Below are positions 13,601 through 23,669 of a stretch of 64,000 nucleotides of DNA, one piece after another. The stretch covers positions 56,817,466 through 56,881,465 of the forward strand of contig NC_134082.1 in the NCBI RefSeq assembly GCF_000715075.1, written 5' to 3'. Source of the stretch: Nicotiana tabacum (lineage: Eukaryota > Streptophyta > Magnoliopsida > Solanales > Solanaceae). Positions within the stretch are counted from its first letter, which is position 1, and the number at the start of each line of letters is the position of its first letter. A model generated the notes under the pieces. That model saw only the letters and a program-made list of their open reading frames with translations, searched no databases and was not told the DNA's origin. Position numbers and translations under genes: made by a program.

Positions 13601-14120
13601 AAACTGAGCCAAGGTATTTTCTAAAGAATTCACAGTTTCACTGATTTTTCTCAAGGAGTTTTTCACTGCTTCTATACAGCATGTTGGTTGCTTTACGTGA
13701 TTTCTTGCTGCTCAGTTATTATTTACCTTTATTACTCACTGAGTTGGATTACTCACTTTACTTCCTGCACCTCGCGTGCAGTTGCAGGTATTTGTTCACC
13801 CGGTAGCGGGTATTGGCTGCGTGGAGGCAGAGTTGTAGAGGTTTTAGCGAGGTGACTGCCAGCGTTCGCAGCACCACTATCTTTCTATGTTATTCATTAT
13901 TCTTGTTCAGTGTATTTCTAGACTGTAAAGTGAAAATTTCATTCTTATAGATGCTCGTGACTTGTGACACCCCGGTTAGGGCTGTGTCGGGATGGACTTC
14001 CGCATTATTATCTATATTTGTGTTAATTAACTACTTTAAAAGATGAATTGGGTTAGACTGGCTGGCCTTGTCTTCAAGAGAGGCGCCATCACGATCGGGT
14101 TCGGGGTTAGGGTCGTAACA
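10625..14120 (+). mobile_element. 3' LTR of layer 2A (3496 bp)
   Basis: Starts TGTAACAACCCGACC, ends GGGTCGTAACA, and is followed by CTCAG. It is about 64 bases longer than the 5' copy, largely explained by a 59-bp tandem duplication at 13239-13356. Confidence 0.9.
13239..13356 (+). repeat. 59-bp tandem duplication private to one LTR
   Basis: A block starting GACAGTGGTAACAATGACAC occurs at 13239 and again at 13298. The other LTR has a single copy near 6345. The duplication arose in this LTR after insertion, or was lost from the other. Confidence 0.8.
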
Positions 14121-14125
14121 CTCAG
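14121..14125. other. Target-site duplication CTCAG (right) of layer 2A
   Basis: Exact repeat of 3731-3735. Layer 1A interior resumes after it. Confidence 0.9.
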
Positions 14126-15937
14126 CGCCCATGAAAGGCTAAACAGAATAATTAATACCATGAACCACATACCGAGAGATAACTTAAGCCTACATAAAGG
14201 CCGATCAGAAGAAGGAAGAAACTAAAGAGTTACATCAATGAAGTAAATCAGGAACCTGATTATTCCACCCAGAAAATTATGGACATCGTGATTGAGAACA
14301 TTGCAGAATCCCTCTTTATATCAGAGGTGCACGGGAGATAGTACAGTAGCCATATTTTATAATGGATCTACAAGAAAGCCAGTTAGAAGAAGTACCAGCC
14401 TTATAATAAGTTAGTATGAAGCTCTCACCGTATTGTGTATACACCAGAGGTGCAAGTATTATAATAGAGCTTCAAGTTATGGACATGAATTATACCTATG
14501 TGGAAGGGTGGTCATGAAAGAGATAGAAGATACGATGCAAGATTTTAAGGTGGTAAGGTAAAAGCGAATAACGTATGAGATACTCAAATACAGAAGATTG
14601 TGAATAGTCCATACTTTGGATAAAAGGCTAGAAGCACGGGGATTCAGTATCCAGGAAGGATAGCGGTTTCATTAACAACATATCTTCTAGCCTATGGTTT
14701 CTAGGTATCAAGAGGTCTAGTTAAAAGAGTAAACAAGATATTGAGACAATGTGATGTCTCGCTTAACGTTCCAGAATAACATAAGGAAATCTAGGGTGCA
14801 AGCAAGTTGAAGGAAGGTTGCGAGCAGTATAAATGGATATGTATGAGTCACAAGCTAAAACATGGTAGAGCAACAAGATTGTAGGAAGACAAAAGTAAGG
14901 ATAAAGAAAGGGCAAGTGAGAAAGTGAAGAGAATGGATAAGCCCTCGGGATTAAGCCCGCGAAAATGAGAGAGAGCTGATGGGTTCTCTAAATTACATAA
15001 GGCTCAGTATAGCCAGAATGAACTCAAAGGAGTCTAAGACTGGCAGCATTTAGAAGAGATGGAATGCTGCCCTGCTAGTGGAATAAGGACACAATTGTGT
15101 TATATTAAAGATAATGTTTGGGCCTTCGATTGAGTAATGACTTGAAGAGGATTTCATGAATTGTAAGGGACCAAAATACCCATATAAGGTGAGTCACATT
15201 GGGATGCTATAAAGTACGGTTACGAAAGTATAGTATCACCCTAGGTGGATCAATCTAATTATTCCGGGTATCCTTGATAAGACGCGAACCCTAGAGACGT
15301 TGTTACATAAGAGATCAAGTTATCAGTGGTAGATGGTGAATCAACAATAAATGGATGAATTTAAACAGTATGAGATGAAATTAGACCATCGGTCTTAAGG
15401 ATAAGCAATGAGAGTAACATGGAGTTGGTTGCAGACCTTAGTAATGATAAATCAAAGTAAGAGTTATGGTATAGTATGACCTATGTAGATGCGGTAAAGA
15501 TTCAGGTCTATGAGATAAGATTTAGCAATAATGGTGAGTTCAATAAAGTACCGAGCAAAGAACTTCAGTATACTTATAGATACCCAGATGGGCACCTTTT
15601 CAAATTTTGTATATGATTACAAAGTAAGGCCTAGAGATTGGCTAAAAACTAAAACAAAAAAAAATAAGAGAAGAGGAGAGAAGAGTTGCATAAGCACATT
15701 TACAAGGTCAAATTCATAGAGGCTGCATGATCGAAAGTAGAAACAGTTACGAGATTGGAAGGATTCCGACTATAAGTCGTGATGTGAGAAGCAGGCCTAA
15801 AGGAGGGAATTCCTTTGCCTTTGGATTTATTCACAGAACAACTGCCTAAATGGTAAGGAGAGTATTAAGGTATTCACAGGAGCTATAAGTTATGAAAATT
15901 ATAAGAGCATCAGTCAACATTCGAGGACGAATGCTCC
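14126..15937 (+). mobile_element. Internal non-coding region of layer 1A, right part
   Basis: Continuation of 1037-3735. No frame longer than 62 codons and no recognisable domain. It ends with the inverted repeat CATTCGAGGACGAATG (15918-15933) and the PPT. Confidence 0.6.
15918..15933. promoter_or_regulatory. Conserved inverted repeat before the PPT (layer 1A)
   Basis: CATTCGAGGACGAATG has the same design as the motif at 10589, with A/T swapped symmetrically in both arms so that pairing is kept. It lies five bases before the PPT. Confidence 0.7.
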
Positions 15938-15950
15938 AAAGGGGGAATGA
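15938..15950 (+). other. Polypurine tract (layer 1A)
   Basis: AAAGGGGGAATGA directly before the LTR start TGTTACGCC. Confidence 0.75.
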
Positions 15951-18160
15951 TGTTACGCCTCACAAAATTACGTCGATACTACATCCTGCAGTATAATATT
16001 ACGATGATGTTACGTCATGCAGTATTACATTACGATGATGTTACGCCTTGCAGTATTACATTACGATGATGTTACGCCTTGCAATATTACATTACGATGA
16101 TGTTACGCTTTGCAGTATTAATTTACGATGATGTTGCACCTTGTAGTACTATATGTTGAATTTGTCGTAAGGTAATTGACATCAGTGCAAAGAAAAGATT
16201 ATTTGGAGATTATAAGGATTATGCTATTTCAAACAAGTGATGAGTAAGTTCGTGAAGGTGAGAGGGGAAGCAAGTCAAAGAAAATGAATTTTCGTCCAAG
16301 TTTGGCATGTTGGGATAAAATTCGGGCCAAGCATTAATACCCGATATTTATGGACTATTATCATACAAGGTACAATATGACCGTGATAATAAGATGTATA
16401 AAGTGTATTTAAAATAAGTAGAATTTTAGGTAATTTGAGACAATTCTTAATTATGTGGGTAATTGGTTAATTACCGGGTAACGAGACATTACCTAATTAC
16501 CTAATAAGTAATAAAGATTTAAAATAACCCCACCCTACCCCAACGTGGCAGCAAGCCACTAGCAAGTAAGTGACTCATGGTCACATTAGATTATGTGGCA
16601 TCTTGATACCTTAATTACAAGGCACCTCAAAGACTTTCGAAATAAACCATACTACAATATCACTTTTCTTCTTTGTATCCTTATGTTTGGCCACTCCTAA
16701 AGACCAAAATGAAATGAGAGCTCAGAAAGAGAAACACTAAAATGAAATGAGAAACATTCTTAATGGCTAAGGAGAAAAATATAAGTGCTCCCAAAGAGAG
16801 CTTCTGCTACTTTCCCTTTAGAATTCTTTGTCACAACTCTCATCATATTAACGAAACAATCAGTCACCCTTTCGTGACTGTTGAATTGATTTGTTAATTC
16901 CTTAAAACTCATTCCTAATATTTTTAATATCAAGACATTACAATCAGAACAGAGAAACGTTAGCAATTCTTCTTGCAACCAAACGATTCCAACAAGATTT
17001 TGCAACGTAAATTTTTACGGTTCTAAAGGAGTATGGTGCAACCTTTTTCCAAAAATGTAAAGCAGATGTTTCCCTACTCCAGGTATATTAAGGCTATCCC
17101 TTCTTTCTTTTGGGCATGATCTATACAACACAAACTAAATGAGCAAATACACAAATTCAATAAATGATTATTCATAGAAGTATTAGAGATGTCTATGTTC
17201 TTGAATTCCCATATATCTTATTATTCTATCGTCTGTTCATGGGTCCGAGAAAATACGTAAATTGTATAAATTTTACTTCATGATATTAATCAGAGGCAAA
17301 ATGGTCTTATGACATTCCAAGAGATTTTATTGCCGTACTTGTTATGCATTGCATTCATGTACATTGACCCATGGCCAGATGGCATTATATACGCGTATAT
17401 ACGTATATATGTATATGGGATATGGGGAAAGGCTAAGGCATTATATATGCACTACCACTTGATCAGCTGGTATACGTTGATGATTTGCCCACATTGGCCA
17501 AAATGATATGATGGGATACCTTTAGAGGTTTGATGATGTTATGAACGCATATACCCATGCATGGTATGACATTTATACGCATATGCACGACATTATAATA
17601 TTAAATGATTCATAAAGTTATTTAGATATTCATGTTGAGTCTTCTACTCAAATGTTTCACTCATGTCTACTAGTTACTGATTTTTATTCTTTACATACTC
17701 GGTACATTATTTGTACTGATAGCCCTTTTGCCTGGGGACGCTGTGTTTCATGCCCGCAGGTCCTGATAGACAGGTCCAGAGTCCTCCAAGTAGGCTATCA
17801 GCTCAGCGAAAGGTGTTGGTGTGCTCCATTTGCTCCGGAGTTACTTCTTTGGTCAATATGATTAGTACATGTATTGATTGGTATAGCGGGACCCTGTTCT
17901 TACCTTTATGATATTATGTATTCTTAGAGGCTTGTAGACAGATGTCATGTATACAGATACTTGTATGGTCTTGTCGGCCTATGTTAAAGAATCATGCCGG
18001 CCTTATAGGCCCGTACTTCATATGTATAAATTTGTATTCCCTCTTGCTTTTCTCCGGTTCATTTACCTATGATAGAATGATATGAAAGATATGTTATGTT
18101 CGTACTCGGTTGAGTAAGGTACCGAATTTTCATTGCAGCCAATCGTTTTGGGTCGTGACA
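15951..18160 (+). mobile_element. 3' LTR of layer 1A (2210 bp)
   Basis: Starts TGTTACGCCTCAC after the PPT and ends GGGTCGTGACA. An alternative start three bases earlier (TGATG) cannot be excluded because the left LTR start is outside the window. Confidence 0.8.
15971..16156 (+). repeat. 31-bp tandem repeat, six copies, at the LTR 5' edge
   Basis: Units begin at 15971, 16002, 16033, 16064, 16095 and 16126. The core is CGATGATGTTACGCCTTGCA. The middle copies are nearly identical and the outer ones degenerate. Confidence 0.9.
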
Positions 18161-18165
18161 CAAAG

Positions 18166-18980
18166 CTTCATCAATTTTCTCATGTCAATCTCTCTTGTTC
18201 CTTGCAACAACTCTCTTCAAAAGGTTACCATGTGTCTTGTTAAAAGTTTTAGCAAGGCCATTGGCAGGTGTATTATACATTAAAGACTTATGCTGCTTGA
18301 AACCGAACTTCTCGCATAGAATCCTTATGAGCTTATTGTCAAATGGCGTTCTATTATCAGTGATTATGTATCTTGGTATGTCATACCTAAAAAATATATT
18401 TGACTTGATAAAATTGGCAATCATTTCCTTTTTCCCTTTCTTGAGTGGAACAACTTCTACCCATCTAGAGAAGTAGTCAATGACAGCCAAAATATACACT
18501 TGTTCCTTTGATGACTTTGGAAGCAGTCCAATAATGTCAATCCCCATGTGTCAAAAGGCCATGAAGCTATAGTTGGATGAAGAGGCTCTGGAGGTTGGTG
18601 GATGTAGTTGGCATGAAATTGACACGCTTGATATCTTTTGGCATGCTCCATGAAAATTTTCACCATTGTCGTCCAGTAGTAGCTCATCCTCTTATTGCGA
18701 GAATAGATCTTGGGACTAGATTAGTGTGCTCCACATGAGCCAGAATGTGATTCTTCCATCACTTGGCGGGATTCTTCTTTGTCAAGACATCACAAAAATA
18801 GTCCTTCAAAAGAGCGGCAAAAGAATGTCCCTTTGTAGAAGATGAATCGTGGTGCCCTTCGCTTGATGCTTGTTCTTTGTCATATATCCTCATGTAACTT
18901 TCCATGTTCAAGGTACTCTATCAGTGGTTGCCTCCAATCTTCTTCTTCAATAATTCAAACAGACACATGATGTCTTTCAT
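18166..18980 (-). pseudogene. Layer-0 integrase remnant (zinc region and DDE core)
   Basis: The minus-strand frame at 18687-18457 holds the block before the core (CQFHANYIHQPPEPLHP). A frameshift near 18540 leads to the core at 18547-18185, with VIDYFSRWVEVVPLK (first Asp) and ITDNRTPFDN (second Asp). The third catalytic position, in PANGLAKTFNKT, is Lys (codon 18250-18248) where this family has Glu. Upstream the zinc-binding part is degenerate. The frame is cut after HEKIDEAL by layer 1A. Integrase would join element cDNA to host DNA in the nucleus; this copy cannot. Confidence 0.85.
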
Positions 18981-19009
18981 TGAATTGAAGATCAAGAAGT
19001 TTAGGAAAG

Positions 19010-19167
19010 ACCTATCAATGACAAACATGTACCTTTATTGACTCATTCCCTCTAAGTGCCATCGTCGTGGCAAAGTTAGCCAAAGCATCAGCCATGCAAT
19101 TTTCTTCCCTTTGGACATGGATTAAGAACACTTGGTCGAATCTTTCAGGTAAAAGAGAAGAATATTG
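19010..19167 (-). pseudogene. Layer-0 additional RNase H, C-terminal part
   Basis: Minus-strand reading gives RFDQVFLIHVQREENCMADA followed by LANFATTMALRG, the end of the second RNase H domain that defines Tat elements. It continues at 20802 across the 1.6-kb insertion. Confidence 0.8.
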
Positions 19168-20801
19168 ACGAGCCCAATGTGTATTGGAATTTCCTGGTCG
19201 TACTCTGTCAAATTCTAATATAGTTTAAGATATCGTCCCACAGAGACTAGATAATCTATGCTACAAATTTGTAATATTTTAACTACTATTTGAGAGAATC
19301 AAATTGATGGAAAGTGAGTGAGGTTTAAAGCTTGTTATATACTAAAACAAAACAAATATTTTTGGAAGATTTATAATTTAAAAAGGAGTTTGGAATCATT
19401 AAATTCACTTGATAATATTACTATAATAAAATCTCAATTTCTACATTTATTTCTCTAAAGAATAATTGCTTATTTCTAATACAATTATATTTTTCTCACT
19501 ATGAAATAATCAATTAATAACACCCCATGAGAATTATGTTAATTAATCAATTTAAGACTAGTGACGTTTAAACCGAAACATTTTTCATGCTTGAATTGTG
19601 CTAAAAGAAAGTAAAAACTTCGTGATAATATTTTTACTGAGGATCAATAATCTTTCCTACAGCAATTCCTCCATGAGAATTAAAACTGAGGCAATCAAGA
19701 TTACTGACTTGAAATAATAGTTTACTGAAAAATTATTTTTCCACTACTATTTTTTCATCAGTTATTATATATTAATTTTGCTCCGCGAGAACTATAAAAT
19801 TAATATATGAATAACTTAGAGATAAAATAGATAGATGTGATGATAGAGTAATTAAAAACCATCATTTCAGCACAGTATGAAATGTAAATAAAAAGTTTCA
19901 AGCCAAGAATATATAAAAACTAAGATAATATTATAAAATTTATCAAGTTTCATCAAATATCCCAACAAAAATAAATTACTCCATTATGGAGTAAGAAAAG
20001 CTAAAAAAGATATTTAGAAGACAAGAAATTTAAAAGACTAAGGAAATATTTTTACTACAAAGAAAGAAGACCATGACTAGTTCATGTCTTACAAAGATTG
20101 GATATCCTTATACAAAGATAGCTTGCTATTTATAGGAAAAGATGAGTAGCTTATGTCATGTTCCACTTTTGCGAATGTGAAATCCATGTATGTGAAGTAA
20201 CCTTTGGGTATGTGGATTCCATATATGCAATTATGACACTTGTGCTTCACTCTTGATTTCATGAGTTAATCTTGCAAATGTAGGTTCCATGTATGTGAAT
20301 GTGACCTTTGCAAATATAGATTCCACACATGCATATATGACTCTTTTGCTTCCATTCTTGACTTCATGGGTTGGATTTGCAAATGTAGATTCCATATATG
20401 CAAATGTGACCTTTGTGTATATAGATTCCATATATGCATCTATAGCTCTTTTGCTTCCATTTATGACTTCATGGGTTAGACTTGCAAATGTAAGTTCCAT
20501 GTATGTGAATGTAACTTTCCATATATAGATTTCACATATAAAAATATGCTCCTTTTCATCTCTAATTGTATCTTTCCATAAGCCTATATGTATATTCCAC
20601 ATTTGCGAATATGAACATGATGTGTGCAACTGTGGCTTTGCTTCATTCTCTTGTCTTTTAGCTTCTTTCCTTCTTTTCATAATTTCTTTTTCCTACAAGA
20701 TTTGGTAGAAAATATGCAAAGATAGGGTATTATTATTCATGTTTTATTTTAAAAACTTATTTTTTACATATGAAATTACATGAATAGTTTATATCCATTA
20801 C
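19168..20801. mobile_element. Layer 1B: unclassified 1634-bp insertion
   Basis: It interrupts the additional RNase H domain between HQY and SSLLPERFD. ATATTG at 19162-19167 recurs at 20802-20807 and is the apparent duplication. It is AT-rich, with no terminal inverted repeats, no RT or transposase motif, and no clear LTR. Read on the minus strand with a shifted boundary it would start TG and end CA with a 3-bp ATA repeat, so a solo LTR is an alternative. The right quarter is a 105-bp tandem array. Class unknown. Confidence 0.65.
20170..20560. repeat. About 105-bp tandem repeat, about four copies
   Basis: Units start near 20170, 20273, 20378 and 20483, with anchor TGCAAATGTA and ATTCCATATATGCA words. 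Because 105 is a multiple of three, the array stays open on both strands (149 codons minus, 79 codons plus), giving a 35-residue protein-like repeat. I regard the frames as by-products of periodicity. Confidence 0.8.
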
Positions 20802-21200
20802 ATATTGGTGGTATGGCAAAAGATCTTCCTTCTTTACCTCGTAACTCCCTAAGAGTTGGTTGATAATAAATTTAGAGTCTCCTTAGATCTCCAATTGTAA
20901 AATCTTCATGTCTAATGCCATTTCGAGACCGATGATCAAAGCTTAGTACTCTGCGGCATTGTTGGAGCACGTTTCACCTAAAATAAAGGAGAATGACAAG
21001 ACTTGTCTTTCTGGAAAGATCAACATAAGACCTATCCCTACACCATTATGACATGCAGATCCATCAAAGAACATTGTCCATGGTTTTTCAATTCTTCAAT
21101 GAACAAAACGTCTTCATCTCGAAACTCATCAGAAAGCTCCCATTCCGCCAGAAGAGGGTGATCGACTAGAAAATTGCTGAGTGCCTATCCTTTTACAGCC
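20802..21200 (-). pseudogene. Layer-0 additional RNase H, N-terminal part, and linker
   Basis: Reading leftward from about 21190 there is AVKGQALSNFLVDHP (linker), then FFDGSACHNGVGIGLMLIF, ETCSNNAAEYQALIIGLEMA and GDSKFIINQLL. These blocks hold the Asp, Glu and Asp positions of an RNase H fold, with frameshifts between blocks. A second RNase H in this place is the hallmark of the Tat clade. It runs into the insertion at 20801. Confidence 0.8.
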
Positions 21201-21518
21201 TTTTAAGGTGTTTATGTGATGTCATATTGGTTAAATAATAGGGACTATCTTCCTAGGCGTCCATAAAGACCATGTCAAGTCATCACAAACTTCACAAGAT
21301 ATTCTCGAGAGATGAGTTTGATAGTGTACGCTTTAAAAATAATGCCTTAGATTCTTTATCGCATAAAGTAATGCTAGGCATAATTTTTCAATAGGCGTGT
21401 AGTTCAACTCAGCTCCTATTAGAGTTTGACTGAGGTAGTACAAGGCTTGTTCCTTTCTTTCCACATTCTCTTGAGCAAGTAGCATCCCAAGTAAATGTTC
21501 TTGTGTCGCGATGTAGAG
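21201..21518 (-). pseudogene. Layer-0 RNase H (main domain), C-terminal part
   Basis: From 21518 leftward the frame reads LYIATQEHLLGMLLAQENV and ALYYLSQTLIGAELNYTPIE, then LCLALLYAIKNLRHYF, a gypsy RNase H connected to RT. The first twelve residues of the apparent ORF (to 21557) come from the inserted LTR, not from this gene. The upstream codons are at 31529-31600 on the other side of the insertion. Confidence 0.85.
21514..21518. other. Target-site duplication TAGAG (left) of layer 1C
   Basis: Pairs with TAGAA at 31529-31533, one mismatch. The RNase H reading frame rejoins across it. Confidence 0.75.
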
Positions 21519-22712
21519 TGTCGCGCCCCGTTTTCTCGCAAAAGCGAGTTTTGACATGTGAAAACTCTTTTAAATGGGTATTAAAAGAGAGGAGTCACCA
21601 CCTAATGATTTTAAGGTGCGTTATGATACCTATTTGCAAATAACTCTGATTTGACTAGTTTGTGTCACCAAAGATCGGGTAAGGGCCCAAATTACCTCGA
21701 AGAGAAGGTGATAGGTACTCTTCGAGGTCCACAACCGTGGATCCCGACAAAAATTTACACTTATGCGGATTATGAATCAAAACTGTCCTAAGTGATCACA
21801 TAAATGAAGGAAAATACGGATTTTAAAAGTTCTATTTATGAACTTGTGCAAAGAAACCAGACAATAATTAAACGATATAGGTAATCAATACTAGTCTTTA
21901 GAGGATATATGGTACAACTTGATTGGTCTGTATTTAATAATTAAATGTGAATAGAAAACATATAAATGGGGGGGGGGGTCCTTAGGTTTTTAGCCTAAAG
22001 GATCACCTTGTGCAACATAAGTAATACTTCGCAACTCCCTTGAGGTAGGGTTGCCCATATTATTCAGTGGGCATAGACTATCATCTCCTGCTACCTGATT
22101 ACTACGTTAAAGTTGTTTACCTAAAGGCGCTCCAATTCAATTCGAGGTCGTGTCCTATGCGAGAACTACCTGTCCCATGCTTATGGTCCAGGAAGCTTTG
22201 GACCTACTATTAGGTGGTTCTAGACTCCACTTAGGATGCTTAAAAATGATAAAACTAGCATGCATTCAAAATATAGAGGACTACACATAAATGCAAGAAA
22301 AGGCTTAAGTTAACCTCCGCATATAAATAGCAAATTGCACGTAGGAAGATTCAACAATAGACAATTTTTAGGATTAAGAAGCATTATAGGCGTTAAGTCT
22401 TATAAGCATAATTTCTAGGAAATTCTGATTTCCATCAGTACTGCAACTTTAGACTAATGAGTTTACTGATTAAAGGCATTGCAAGTTCTATAGACACGGT
22501 TTCTAATTATTTGTGCAATGAGGTAATAAAACGATCCCAGAACTCTTAATTACCGGTGCTAATTTTATAGACATGCTTCTTAGGCAGGTGACAATATCCT
22601 ATAGGCAGAATTTCTAGTAGCTAACGATTGAAATTGATTTTATATACTTTTATCCCTATATGCATGTCGTCTAAGTGTGGCGATGCGATGAAGTAACAAA
22701 GTAATTGATTAG

Positions 22713-22717
22713 TTGAT
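22713..22717. other. Target-site duplication TTGAT (left) of layer 2C
   Basis: Exact match to 31128-31132. Confidence 0.9.
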
Positions 22718-23455
22718 TGTATACAGTAAAATCAGAGAGTCCAATTTTCGGCCATTACGATGCTTTGTAAGCTCATCATTCAGAGGCTCAAGGCTATGGT
22801 CGATATTTACACCCAAGGGGCTATCGACGTCCGACCTCGAGACAATATAGTTCGACAGTTCTGGGGAAAAAGTGTGAAGCTCCCAAGGCACGCGACTAGA
22901 GCTGACAAAGTCTAGTAGGCTAGCTCAGACCCGAATCAGGGCATAAAATGGCTGTACCAGCCCCATATCTTTTTAATAAATGCATTTGTACTATGTTGGT
23001 ATTCCCTCTGGTATATAAAGGGGATCCTTGTTATTTCATAAACATCTGTTGCTCAATATTGAATACACAAGCACACTCTCTCTGCTCTCTAACATATTCT
23101 CTTGATGTTACTACTCGCATTTATTACTTATATTCATTGAGTTCTTTTTATTGTTCTTCATTTATTGCTTATTATTGACCATAAAGAGCCGCTATTGATT
23201 CTATCATAACTGTTAATCCACCCTCGACAGCTCTCAGCCGAGCATCAGACTCAATCCTGAGGCCCCGAATAAGCAAGCTCGAGGCCCCGATTGCCAGCCA
23301 TTCGGTTTGATTATCATCTTGCTCTCAAGCTCTTATCTTGTTTCCAAGTATTCCACTTAACATTTATTGCCTAAACAACTAGCATAAAAATAGATCATGT
23401 ATATTTAGAACAACAAAATCAAATTTAATTGTAATTGCCATTTTCAAGGTAAATA
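22718..23455 (+). mobile_element. 5' LTR of layer 2C (738 bp)
   Basis: Starts TGTATACAGTAAAATC and ends GTAAATA, where the partner LTR ends GTATACA, so the terminal CA is mutated. It matches 30414-31127 along its length; the partner lacks a block near 22826-22850. Confidence 0.88.
23012..23020 (+). promoter_or_regulatory. LTR TATA box (layer 2C)
   Basis: TATATAAAG in U3, conserved at 30685-30693 in the other LTR. The CT-rich stretch about 70-90 bases downstream fits a plant leader. Confidence 0.6.
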
Positions 23456-23458
23456 GTT

Positions 23459-23476
23459 TGGCGCCCACCGTGGGGC
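23459..23476 (+). other. Primer binding site (layer 2C)
   Basis: TGGCGCCCACCGTGGGGC lies three bases after the LTR. TGGCGCC-type sites are common in Tat/Athila elements; I do not name the tRNA with certainty. Confidence 0.75.
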
Positions 23477-23669
23477 TAAAAATAATAGTAATTATTTTCT
23501 TGTTGGTTTTACTACATAACGCAAGTTATCTTTCACGGTTTTTCTTGTCCAAGATCTTTGATTTCAGGTCAAAATATCTAACTTAGTGAATGCATATGAA
23601 AACATTGGTCTTTGATTTCGGTGCACCGCCATTAAACCCTAGGGACGCGCCAGAGCCAGTCCTGTAGAT

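Larger units (their letters stand above)
3736..14120 (+). mobile_element. Layer 2A: LARD-like element with 3.4-kb LTRs, derived from a chromovirus
   Basis: Two long direct LTRs (3736-7167 and 10625-14120) flank a 3.46-kb interior. PBS, PPT and a perfect TSD CTCAG are all present. The interior has no gag-pol motifs, fitting a large retrotransposon derivative. The LTR is related to the coding chromovirus LTR at 49083-51913 read on the minus strand: both have blocks around GACTTAGGAGCG, GGAGGTCCG and TTGAATTGGCGAAA in the same order. The leader near 7285-7320 resembles the leader of that coding element near 48960-49000 (minus strand). It is therefore probably a non-autonomous relative mobilised by it. 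Confidence 0.88.
1..18160 (+). mobile_element. Layer 1A: large non-coding chromovirus-like LTR element inserted in the layer-0 integrase
   Basis: A partial 5' LTR (1-1018) is followed by an initiator-Met-type PBS. A PPT and complete 3' LTR lie at 15938-18160. Sequence 1-1018 matches 17279-18160 in order, including the block near 540-700 matching 17700-17880. The internal part (1019-3735 plus 14126-15950) holds no recognisable gag or pol, so it is either a LARD-type derivative or very decayed. CAAAG at 18161-18165 is the right half of the expected TSD; the left half is outside the window. The element ends exactly in the layer-0 integrase reading frame. Confidence 0.75.
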
